The notes beneath the pieces are model-generated. The model did no database searches. It was given only the letters and a program-made list of their open reading frames with translations, and was not told where the DNA came from. DNA of 64,000 nucleotides from Varroa destructor (Eukaryota > Arthropoda > Arachnida > Mesostigmata > Varroidae), in NCBI RefSeq assembly GCF_002443255.2, contig NW_019211457.1, positions 17,728,242-17,792,241 of the forward strand, given 5' to 3'. Position 1 is the stretch's first letter. Every line of letters begins with the position of its first letter. Of the stretch, positions 40,901 to 50,172 are shown in pieces. A program made the position numbers and the translations under genes.

Positions 40901-42071
40901 GTTTTTGCACAGTCAGCGTGGCAAAACCGGCATGTAGAACGGCGCGAAATTTAATTAACAGAAAAAGGTACAGAGGTCGCCTAGATAAATCGTGTCGAAA
41001 TTATATGATTTTTCTATAATGTTGATATTACATAATATCACGTATATTTTTTGGCATTACAACAATGAAGTGCATTATCCTGACAAACACATCAAGTAGT
41101 CATGGAGTAAGATATGTATGCGCTCTAGATGCTCTATAGTGTACGGCTGCGAATAGTGCTAATCTTCTGAAATTTTCAATATGAACAAAAATGTTCCCTG
41201 AACTGACGTCATGTCTTATAAGACATACGTAAATGATAAAACCACATCAACTCTGGAGAAACTATATCGGAGAGTGGGTTCGATCCTGTCGTTTCCCTCT
41301 GTCGCTGTATTTTCCCTAGGAAGATTTTCGCAAAATTTTCTGTCAAAGTCTGAACTATGAAACTTGGGAGGCAAAAAAACTTTTTGAGTCCTCTTAAGTT
41401 AAACAATTTTTTCGAAGTTCGACACAGTAACGAGCAAAACTTTCTCGCTCTGTATTTAGAAACGCCGAAAATTTCGTTATGAAATGTATGCTTCGGTTTT
41501 TTGCTTTTCAAGAAGATTTCATTTGTATAGAAAGAAGACAAGAAAGTATCGTCAAAAACCATAATGTAACTAATGTTGACATTATCTTCCGAATTCTGCG
41601 CAGAATGGCATCGTTAAATGAAGGACTTCGCCACCCCTCAAGTAGAATATAACTCAGTGGACGACTAAAGCGAACTAACACAGTAAATGTTGTTTCATGC
41701 GCAAAACGGTGTTATTTACAAACAACCAATTGTCCCGCTGAGAATTTCCACAGATACAATTGCTTACTTAACAATTTATGCTTATAACAAGCCATGCCTC
41801 GTAAGCCAGTTACACTACGTCCTATTTATGCGAATTGTTTATATGAAAACGTGAGCTTTTTTTACAGGTTAAAAATTTACCTCATATAAACATGTTAGTC
41901 ATGGCACAACAGCTTTGCGTTTGTTAACTAAATCTAGTATAAAACCGTGTGAACCGTAAACGTAAAAATGAGAAATATTGAAGGGCGCTTACCTTCGATA
42001 GAACCCTTAATATTTCTCCTCGCTTTTTTTCGAAATCAAGGTGATCCTTATTTGCGCGGCGTGGAAAAAAA

Positions 42072-42123
<52 letters not shown>

Positions 42124-42678
42124 GTTTTTTCTCCTGTTTGAATATTTAGAACAATTGAGGAATGTTTAGACACCCATCGGTTGATTTTATAGTCGATTTA
42201 GATAGTTTTTTTAATTGCCGACTAGAAGAAAAAATAATGCTCAAGTGACATGTGTTGCATCATTATTACTTTAGATTATTTTTAATCCTCATTGTAGAAG
42301 GAAGTTCTCAGAATCACCTCTTCGGTATAAGACCAAGGGGCTGTCCGTTTGCAAGGGGCAATCCGAGTGAGTTCTGCCGGATTTATTCGTCGTTTTTGTA
42401 ATAAACTCATGTCAAACGAAGCGATATAGCGACCATACATGCGGCCACTTACCTTTCCGAATTCTGTGTGTTCCACTTATATGCAGTGGCTCGAAGTGGT
42501 AAAAGGAACTGGGAGGTGTTTGTAGAATTTCTCCGAGAAACGAGCTCCCTGACCGGAAATAGGCGACAATTACAATTCGACGGATCTTTGTCGGAAAATG
42601 GCTCTCATGGCTTGCTTGATCGATTGGTAATTGACCAACAACCTGTTTCACGGCAAGAGGGATACGTAATTGGCACAC
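33164..42678 (-). CDS. Carbohydrate sulfotransferase (CHST/GlcNAc-6-O-type), five joined exons, 5' end incomplete
   Basis: The family moves sulfate from PAPS to sugars of glycoproteins or proteoglycans in the Golgi, usually as a type II membrane enzyme. Five minus-strand exons (42678-42453, 40817-40594, 37127-37003, 33727-33549, 33417-33164) join through GT-AG introns in phases 1, 0, 2 and 1, giving about 330 codons, close to the family's catalytic domain. Visible landmarks in order: RSGSSFLGE (5'-phosphosulfate loop), FYHFEPLH, a cysteine-rich stretch ending KLCRSRPLQ, VMKLVRLP, HLVRDPRGIIASR (3'-phosphate site), TLCSEISEDV, VKFEEFASDP, FERLGLKYG, and the C-terminal WKQMLSF...EIQNTC...LGYRLV. 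Introns are about 1.6 kb, 3.5 kb, 3.3 kb and 131 bp. No in-frame ATG precedes the first motif, so upstream coding exons must exist. The exact acceptor (Keratan/chondroitin/GlcNAc) cannot be told from motifs alone. Confidence 0.9.
33549..33727 (-). CDS. Sulfotransferase exon after the 3' site (TLCSEISEDV...FEEFASDP)
   Basis: The acceptor TCAATGATTTCAG lies at 33728; the first base G completes the AGG codon begun in the previous exon, giving ...IIASR|SALGWC, as expected for this family. The exon then has TLCSEISEDVQVFENF and VDVIQVKFEEFASDPFNET, equivalent to the conserved 'C..I..D ... V+YED+A.+P' block. It ends in FERL plus one base at a TTG|GTACGT donor (33549/33548), phase 1. Confidence 0.88.
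34921..34972. repeat. (TA)26 microsatellite in a sulfotransferase intron
   Basis: An uninterrupted TA run in the 3.3-kb intron (33728-37002). Confidence 0.98.
37003..37127 (-). CDS. Sulfotransferase exon with the 3'-phosphate-binding site
   Basis: The exon starts directly after an acceptor (CTTTTCCCCTGACATATCGTAG) in phase 0 with VMKLVRLPLLQTIELI and ends inside HLVRDPRGIIAS. The R-D-P-R-G core with a serine six to seven residues after the first Arg is the 3'-phosphate site of sulfotransferases. The donor is AAG|GTTAGT at 37003/37002, phase 2. Reading on past the donor gives an open frame of about 30 more codons, but the family resemblance stops at the splice site and resumes in the exon at 33.7 kb. 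Confidence 0.9.
40594..40817 (-). CDS. Sulfotransferase middle exon (Cys-rich region between the two PAPS sites)
   Basis: The exon follows a strong acceptor, TTTTCTCTCTCTGTGTTTGGTAG, and starts with TG, which completes a GTG codon with the G left by the preceding exon. It reads through ITAYLLQHILRCEFTEIPDYV and then NRNPVLKLACRRN and TEFLEKLCRSRPLQ. This spacing of cysteines and the final 'LCR..P' pattern match this family between the 5' and 3' PAPS sites. The donor is CAG|GTACTA at 40594/40593, phase 0. The open frame runs past both splice sites by chance. Confidence 0.87.
41970..42018. repeat. Imperfect intronic hairpin in the sulfotransferase gene
   Basis: GAGAAATATTGAAGGG (41970-41985) pairs with CCCTTAATATTTCTC (42004-42018) with one bulged base and an 18-base loop. 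It lies in intron 40818-42452, close to the (TA)23 array. Confidence 0.85.
42074..42119. repeat. (TA)23 microsatellite in a sulfotransferase intron
   Basis: An uninterrupted TA run in the intron 40818-42452, about 330 bases downstream (in gene sense) of the 5'-PAPS exon. Confidence 0.98.
42453..42678 (-). CDS. Sulfotransferase exon with the 5'-PAPS-binding loop
   Basis: This exon encodes IRRIVIVAYFRSGSSFLGEI and then FYHFEPLH; the RSGSSF loop lies at 42555-42538. It ends at a textbook donor, AAG|GTAAGT, at 42453/42452, leaving phase 1. Its 5' boundary is uncertain. Either the acceptor is TTTAG at 42678, which needs a phase-2 upstream exon, or it is GAAACAG at 42643/42642 in phase 0, which has a better pyrimidine run (CCCTCTTGCC). 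The end coordinate given is the longer option. Confidence 0.88.
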
Positions 42679-44387
42679 CCTAAAGCACAGTGCATTATAT
42701 AGCTAGCAAGTATTTGACACAAACGAATAATTCGCCTGGCTTAACTAAAGTATTGCCTAATTATGATATATTATGTAGATTTGCATCTAATTAACCGTAT
42801 CCTAATACATTGTTTTTCATACACAATTCATTCAGGACATTAGCAGGACTGGTCGTTCTTGATAAAGCCCTTGCTTTTAGTCAATATAGTGCAAACAACT
42901 TGAATGGCTTCACTAAATGAGGCGCCTCTCCTCGCCCACCTCGTCTTGTGTAGTCCCCTATTTTGAAGTTCACTCCGCTCAATAAATCACCGAATTAATT
43001 GTTTCTAAATTACTAATTACCATAGTTCGATTATAGTATTCCCGATGAGGTTCTACAAGTAGTAGAATTTTCTAGAAATTATCAATTGCCGTTGAATAAA
43101 CGGCATAAGGGCAGATTTATATAAAACGAACCAGCTATTTTACCAGCGTTTGCTGAAGTTCCAAGAAAAACTATAAACTCACTGAGGTCGGCTACCTTTA
43201 GCAGTGATTCGAAGAGGTTGTCTATATTCCTTTGACGAATTACTTTATCATGCAGCGCACCATATACAGACGTTCTCTTTGCAGCGGAAGAATGTCCAGA
43301 CTTAAAAAACAAGGCGAGTTAGATTAGCCGTCACTAAGATAGCCATCTTTGTTATTATTATGTAAATTATTAGATAAAAATAGAACTTTGATATTGGTTA
43401 TATTTTGTCGTATCGTAAGAGGAAGAAAAAATACATGAAGTCAGTGTAGGCAACCGGTTTTCAAATTCACACATTTATTGAACCTACTAATGTTAAAACC
43501 GTAAAATATCAATGTGTTCTTCTTAAAAAGTCCCGGAGCTAAGTTGCTCTTCCAGCTTACATGCTGTATTTTTTCGTCGGTAAGCCTCGCAACTTGAATT
43601 ACATAGCGATTCAATCAATAGCTACATTTGGCTATAGAGGAACAATAGGTAAAGACATCATAAAGGCATGCTTGTTCGTTCTTCAAAAACAGGGGATTTA
43701 ACTTTTTGCGGAGTGCTTTCGCATTTATGAATAGTGTTTACTTTTCATCTCAGCGCTACGATTTGCACGAGTCAGAACTAGGGATCGTTAAAATAGTATC
43801 GTATATTCATGTACATTGAACTAATTTTTAAGATGAAAATATATCGAAATCGTTGTGTCCAGTACTCTACACAGAGCATTAGATGACAACTTCTACATGC
43901 CATATGTTCTTGGCTTGTTATTAACTTAAGTCCAAATAAGTTTATATGTACGCTATTTATGCTATGATGCGGTTGGCATTTTAAATTGACGTGGGCTGGT
44001 GAGCTAAGCTATTGCAGCATTCAGTAAATTTTTATGGCGTTTAGAGCGTTTAAAAAATGAACATTTGAGATTTAAGTTGCTTCAAGTACTGCTTCAAACG
44101 GCCACCTCTCAGCATGAAACGAAGTGTCTAATGCCCAGTTTTGAATCTAGCTTACCACATGTTCCCAACTTTCCTAGGCAAACACGCTATTACTGCATTA
44201 CCGTACACCTAACCAAAACTTGTTAGAAGTTCCGGAAATGCCTGATGCACATGGGTGGCCGGCGTCTGATGTAACATTTGCAAACTCTACCCCCTCCCCC
44301 CTCAGCCTCACCCTCGTCCTCACCCCGAGATTTGGGACTGCGCTAGAATTTTAATGCTTCCGAAAACCCGTTAACAATCAGACGTAC

Positions 44388-44641
44388 CTTATGTACCTCT
44401 CGTATCCCCGGCATGAACCTGTTGTCACTTTCTGGCCCATCTGTGATTGAAGCAGAATTAGAGGATGTGTCCAGTTTAGATTGTTGTTGTCATTAGTCTC
44501 TCCGTTCAAGGCAGTATCGATGAATACTTGTGAGCATCTATTATCCTCCTCACCGTACCAACCAATAGTGCCATCTAGCGGCGTATAACTAGAACTAGTG
44601 TGAAGAGAAATAAACAAACAATGACACAATACCCATAAATA
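44388..44641 (-). CDS. Candidate N-terminal (membrane/stem) exon of the sulfotransferase
   Basis: This 254-bp open stretch lies upstream of the catalytic exons on the same strand. It ends at a good donor, AAG|GTACGT, in phase 2, which fits the TTTAG acceptor at 42678 (one base, then GTG TGC). It encodes a short hydrophobic start (YLWVLCHCLFISLH) followed by a polar, acidic segment with an N-W-T glycosylation sequon, as expected of a Golgi stem. There is no in-frame ATG, so another 5' exon would be needed. A rival reading is the open frame at 43312-43082, which can also donate in phase 0. The link is inferred from splice phase only. Confidence 0.38.
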
Positions 44642-45540
44642 CTGGACATATTTATTGGAAGGTGTTTTAATACGCTTTGCCTAGTAGAAAAGACGAAATC
44701 TCACATTAGCATTCTTGACAACGTAGAAGCAAATACGTCCATTCGCATTGTCGTTTGGCTTTTCAACGTTTGCAAAGGTTTGCCGTGCAATCAACATAAT
44801 CTACCAGTTGTCTAATGCCAGTATTCCAATAAAGTTCTACCTTCAGAATTAATATAAATAATTTTGGTAGCCGTCGTATAGGTTAAATGTATTATTTATA
44901 TCTTTGCGCTGGCACAAGGGTCATATCGATCTTCCGAAGCAGTTTTCTGCGAAATTCGTAATGACTGTATCAGTGGCCTTGACTGTTGAACTTGATGGAA
45001 AACGGGTTCATGCTCATCAGTCTGCTTGCTGCCTTATGATCTCAAAAATAGCAGTCTACAGTTATGTCCTAAGTACTTTTATGTGTTAACGTGAAGGCCT
45101 TAGAATACTCGACCGACCTTAGGCACAAAGGAATTTAACTGGCAATGCTATATGTATCGGTAAGCTATTGCCCCTGGGTGTTGAAAGAACCTCGGGGGGA
45201 AGTTTCAAGCAAGCTTCGAGGAGCCCAGCCTTCTAGTAGGCAGCTTGTCAGAACCAATTAATTGACGTAGCTATCGATACGTCCTAAGCCTGACCGTGTT
45301 GGCTATGAGCGTGCAGGTTTACTTGTTCTTCTCGAAGGTTGCAAAAACCAGCACATTTAACTGCTTTCCATCAATCTGCGCCACAAACAGTGTTGAATAT
45401 TATATAACCGAAACTATGCGTTTATCCTTTTGATTAATTACTTTAATGGGAAAAGCAAAAAGGAAAGAACGGTCCTCATTGAGCTTAACACTCTGTCGCA
45501 GCTGATGTGTAAAGCCAAATTTCCGATTTTCATATACAGA

Positions 45541-45613
45541 TTAGTATAGTATATATATTAGTATAGTATATATATATATACACACACATATATATATATA
45601 CACGTATATATAG
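45541..45613. repeat. Compound TA/CA microsatellite
   Basis: A duplicated TTAGTATAGTATATATA block runs into alternating TA, CACACA, TA and CACGTATA tracts. Confidence 0.95.
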
Positions 45614-46218
45614 ACTAGAAATTATGACGAACTCTTCACATGCTTATGTGAATCTGCTGCAATCTATAGACGCTGATTGTATAACTGTGAATTTGTATTA
45701 TTACTGCCGCTCGTTTCACTCGTATTTTTTTTTTCGTCATACGTTCGTTTGTTATCAGTTGTTTTCGCTTCCTAATAGCGCAAATGATCGATGATTCGAA
45801 TTTGTATTTTGGTTAGCACGTCTTCAATACGCACTACACTTCAGCATCAGCCATCAGAAGTACTCATTAGCAAATCATGCCGTCGCTGAGATAGCCGCAA
45901 ATAAAAGGTTGCAAGGTAGGCCAGAGCGCGAAAATAGGTCGCGTTTCATAAAGTGCCGCTAAATCTTAGCGCTAGACGCTGCCTAATGTGTGTCTATCGA
46001 GGGCAAAGTCGCTCCTCATTGTTGCCATCCAGGCTAAGCTACCAACAACATCGTACGTGGGACCGACTAACTTTTTTCATTGGTTTTTAACACTAGACTG
46101 ATGATAACATCCCCATATAAGCTGACGAAAAACACTGTGAAACAAAGGGCTAATATCGCGTTCCAACTACGGCGCGGTGACATCACCAGTGAGTACATCT
46201 GAAATAAAATAATCATAT

Positions 46219-46261
46219 TTTATCAAGTAATTATCTCTCTTTTATCGAGTAATTATCTCTC
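46219..46261. repeat. Near-perfect tandem repeat, 2 x 22 bp
   Basis: TTTATCAAGTAATTATCTCT and TTTATCGAGTAATTATCTCT occur 22 bases apart with one substitution. Confidence 0.85.
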
Positions 46262-47104
46262 AACATGACCTACGATCTACGAAATCTATTCCGTAACACG
46301 CAAACATCCGAAGGCCCGAAATACACTTCTCAGAAAATGAGGAAACAGCCGTTGGCTACGAGAGGAACGTCTATCGACCAGTGAACATTGAAAAATAGTG
46401 TATTAGGCAATTGTGTTGTTTGAAATCCTCTTTTAATCATGCAGTAAAATATGATAAATAGATATTCCTTTATACTCGTAAGTAGCAAGCGTTAAAGCTA
46501 GACACCCCTACTATTTGCATGAGTGTGCGATCATTAGACGAGTGAGTAAGGATATTTACGTGGATTTATATGGAGTACTATTTACATTGGATTTTTTTCA
46601 TCCATACATAGACGGTCTTGAAAGCGTAATGTAATACCTTCAGTTTATATCTGTCCATTTCTATATATGTTTTCATCTGTCGCAACCGAAAGGCAACCAA
46701 CGGCGGAATTAAATACCCCTATTTGTTTCACCTGCCTACTTATGGAGGACTTATGTCGTCGAAAACAGGCCAACATTAAAAGTTCGTCTAAAAGATATAC
46801 AAGTCCACTTCGGATTCAAACTCTCGCGACTCGTTTCCATAGTAACAGTTTTTGCCTTCTTTGCGGTGCCTCTAGTTTGCAATGAACACTCAAACTGTTC
46901 GTGAGAGCTTGTAATCCACTCAAATTTGTGGTGACTATACATTGGCTGTCCACTATTCCGATTAATCTGCGATATAGTTTCTGCAAATATGCTTTTGGAC
47001 ACGTACGCAATATCGAAGCCATCATTATATATAGATATGCCACCAAATCTTAGGTTGTTTATGCTCGATTCCTAAAGTTACTTAAAAACAAAATTTTTAT
47101 CGGT

Positions 47105-47420
47105 TCTTTAGAATTTCGCTCCATGTTTCCTTCGACATAACCGCCGTTCCGGAGATTCTAAACCGATCACAAGCACACAGTAATGTTCTTGTTGTGATTC
47201 TGTGATTGTCCTATTTGTAGCATGAGTACGTCGTGGTGAGACTTGTTGTACTGGGTCCACGGTACTCCGTGTGTAGTAATCCGACGAGTTCAAATCTGGC
47301 CTGTTCGGCGGCCATATGCGTTAACCCCGAAACATTCGTACGCAGCCAGCGTACGCATTGGTGAATGAACTGGTGCACCACTTTATTGAATGACGTGTGG
47401 TCTCTCGCTTCAGCCATCCA
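47105..47420 (-). mobile_element. C-terminal relic of a Tc1/mariner-superfamily DDE transposase
   Basis: On the minus strand one frame gives RWLRTNVSGLTHM (within 47417-47320). The next frame gives WPPNRPDLNSSDYY (47314-47273), a clear form of the WPPNSPDLNPLDY motif that carries the third catalytic region of Tc1/mariner-type transposases. It continues for about 55 codons to a TAA at 47110-47108 and ends in a run like the family's C-terminus (CRRKHGAKF). The two pieces are in different frames, so at least one indel has occurred. Upstream, towards 47.6 kb, the similarity fades and the N-terminal DNA-binding part is not recognisable. It belongs to a different lineage from the 49-kb mariner. Confidence 0.75.
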
Positions 47421-48984
47421 CGATCGCCCAGGAGGCCTGTTTAGTGATTCATTTGCATTTCCGGAAGCAGCATTGTCGTCTGACGCCTGTTTCAGTGCAC
47501 GTCACATTCAGAGCTGCCGTTGGCCGATGATATGTTTCTACTTACAATAGGCGTATCCTCCAAAACGTGAACAAATAAATTCTTCGTTCTCCTACCTCAA
47601 CTTCGTCTGCGGCCACACACTCGTATGTCTATCTGACTTAGCCGAAGATTTCTTGGGTCGATCGGGATCATTTCGGTTACGCTTCCTCTATCACGCAGAA
47701 ATTAGATGAGATTAGCCTGCTATTTTTTTTAGCCATGACGAGCTTCTTGTTTTATTATGAAAAAAACTGTTTTTTGTTTGCAATTAGGAGGTAATTAACA
47801 ATTTAGACGGCATGTCTTCTCTTCATTTCCACCTAAAAATAGGATCGATTTCAATTGACGGTATTTGCTTGAGTTCAGGTTTCTATACTTCGTTACAATA
47901 GTAAGGCTGCGGAAAGAGGAGAAATACGGTTCCTGCCAGCCTCTACAAACAAACGAAGCGTCATTCAACGGACATCAAAAGCGTGCATAAACTGAAGCAT
48001 CCTACATAAATCTATATAGACTTCATTCTGCCTCAAGAAGGTATGCACGTGACTACGTATTGATTTGGGAATTTGATTTTCAGAAAAAAAACACCTCACT
48101 TTAAAGGCCTATTGCGTACGTGCGTCACATCATTGGCATCGTCGTCACGAACTCGATTAACGATCTTCATTGTGGAGCATGACCTATTGTAGTGGCAAAC
48201 TGTATGGCTTGAAGTTATTCAGTGTATACTCAACGTAATCGGCATTAGGCACGATTAAAATAACGATAGCAATTGATCTTACCTTTGACGTCGATTTAAC
48301 GTCGATTACAGATATCGGTCACAGATTGCCATTAGGATTTCAATCAAAACCGAGACAACTCAAACGAGGTTCAGACAAACTAATTAAAGCATTCTAGTAG
48401 TTCTAGGAACACTTTTTATCACTAAACCAAGAATAGCTTTGATGTTTACTCGTAAAAAAAAACTACTTATTACAGACCTTCATCAAGGTAAATGAACGCC
48501 TTAAAATTGATTACACTTCGTTGCTAGCAAAAATTCATTGATGCGAAGAGTACTATAATCGGCCTATTTTCCCACTGTGAAACGTGTTCAAATCTTGACT
48601 ATGGTTCGACGGATCGGACCAGATCGAAACTCGTTTATGATGTGCTATTTAATATAAAAGAATAAGAACGGCAAGTGTGTTATCTTCAGTATAGTAGAAA
48701 TGTTCTTCAGTATAGAAGAAACCTACTAAGGTCGAAAAGAGCCGGTATTTCGTATTCTGCTGCCGGCCACTCAGTGTTTTAGTTAATCATCCCGTATTGT
48801 TACGTTAAAACAAGAGTTCCCGTATTTTTTTTTTACAAAAAAGAAAGACATTTATTTTCTACTTATATTCATTTATTATTTACCTCTAATGCGTTCCATC
48901 AGCATGTTATAATGGTATTATATTCTGAGTGCAATTTCAACTCGAGATAACTTCCTAAAGACAGATGCCCTATGTGGATAAAAA

Positions 48985-49960
48985 CGCATTTTCGACTCCT
49001 TCTGTGTTGCGGATCTCGTTGAGACCAAAAAGGTTGTCGAAACAGCCCGAGACATTTACCCTGTGTATGATAACGATGCTATCGCTAAAACAGTGATTTG
49101 TCAAGTTAGAAATGATATCTAGGACCTAAAACTCTCTGGCCGACCATCTGAGGTAGTGGCGACGCTCTGAAGCAAGAAGTTCGAGAATTGGCCAAAAAAA
49201 TAAGCTACAGTTAAAAGGACTCCATTAATCACCGCAGATCTCTTGGATTTACGCAGAACTTTGAAGCTTGAATACCCTATGAACTCTCTGAACCCAAAAA
49301 GGAATTACGGCTTGTCACTGTATCTTAACATCTCGCCTGCTACCAAACGTCATGCGGGCACAGTGATCGATTTTTGCACAGAATTGCCACTGGCGATGAG
49401 AACTAGGACCTGTGCGTCAACGTAAACCAAAGACCGGAATAATTGGTTTCACAAGAAGAGCCAACGCGCAACGTTCGACCAAACCTTCATCCGAAAAGAG
49501 TTGGTGGAATTGCGAGGCCCTGATTAATTGCGTCTTATGGACCAGACAGTTAATGGGAACATTCGCTTTGCCGGGTGCATCTAATCAGCCAGGCTACCCA
49601 AAAGAAACGATCCAGCAGATAAAGTTAAGCCAGCATGCTCCCCGAGGGTGCGAGACCACACACGACAAACATTGACAAAACTGTCTTCCTGTCATTCGAA
49701 TGAGAAGTCTTGCAGCACCCTCCAACATGCTGCGGATTCTGCCCCGACCTTTTTCGTTCATGGGGGGTTCACTCACGTCCGTGGCGTTACTCTCGATACG
49801 GATCAACAATTTAAAACGTGATTGGAAAACCCAACGAAACGGCATCCATTATTTGGTGGAATTATAGGAAAAAGTCCTGATGGTGGAATTATAGGAAAAA
49901 GTCCTGAATGACTATAGGATATACATAATATAATGATTGATTGTCCTAGGAACAGAAAAT
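48985..49960 (+). mobile_element. Decayed mariner (DD34D-type) transposon relic
   Basis: Pieces of a mariner transposase appear in order on the plus strand: an N-terminal ETARDIYPVYDNDAI segment, LSGRPSEV (49132-49155), a PYELSEPKK segment matching the WVPHELSE region, FLHRIATGDEN (49371-49403), NLHPKR (about 49482), GARPHTTN (from 49647) and EVLQHPP (49704-49724). The first catalytic Asp is kept in TGDE. The second site has become E-G-A-R-P-H instead of D-N-A-R-P-H. Several frameshifts and stops (for example TAG at 49404) make it inactive. A perfect 27-bp tandem duplication lies near its 3' end. I could not identify the terminal inverted repeats, so the borders are approximate. Confidence 0.85.
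49854..49907. repeat. Perfect tandem duplication, 2 x 27 bp, inside the mariner relic
   Basis: Copies at 49854-49880 and 49881-49907 start TGGTGGAATTATAGG and end AAAAAGTCCTGA. The unit is a multiple of three, and falls in the transposase C-terminal region. Confidence 0.95.
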
Positions 49961-50036
49961 ATTTTCTAATCGATGAAAAAGCAGGAGTTTCTATTTCCAG
50001 TTTAAAATATACCACGCGCCTAATGTCATGATTTAG

Positions 50037-50172
50037 AAGACGACGTAGTGATTCTTCATTAATCATTGATTGCTATCTTGATTAACGCACGGTTTTGAAA
50101 TGATAAGACGACGTAGTGATTCTTCATTAATCATTGATTGCTATCTTGATTAACGCACGGTTTTGAAATGAT
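50037..50172. repeat. Perfect tandem duplication, 2 x 68 bp
   Basis: Copies at 50037-50104 and 50105-50172 are identical by eye, each starting AAGACGACGTAGTG and ending GGTTTTGAAATGAT. It lies just downstream of the 49-kb mariner relic. The lack of differences suggests a recent duplication or an assembly artefact. Confidence 0.95.

Larger units (their letters stand above)
44650..47100. other. No supported gene; possible 5' region of the sulfotransferase
   Basis: The missing first exon(s) and promoter of the sulfotransferase should lie in or beyond this interval, but no ATG-bearing exon with a membrane anchor could be fixed. It holds the compound microsatellite at 45.54 kb and a 22-bp tandem repeat. 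Confidence 0.5.

Noticed and set aside
41209..41562. 117-codon minus-strand frame between the first two sulfotransferase exons
   Set aside because: The flanking exons already join in phase at conserved residues without it, and it shows no sulfotransferase signature.
43082..43312. 76-codon minus-strand frame upstream of the sulfotransferase catalytic exons
   Set aside because: It could donate in phase 0 or 1, but it has no membrane anchor or family motif; the 44.4-kb exon fits the 42678 acceptor better.
44280..44335. Long C/T-rich run
   Set aside because: A low-complexity tract near the candidate stem exon; it is on the wrong side and strand to serve as that exon's acceptor tract.
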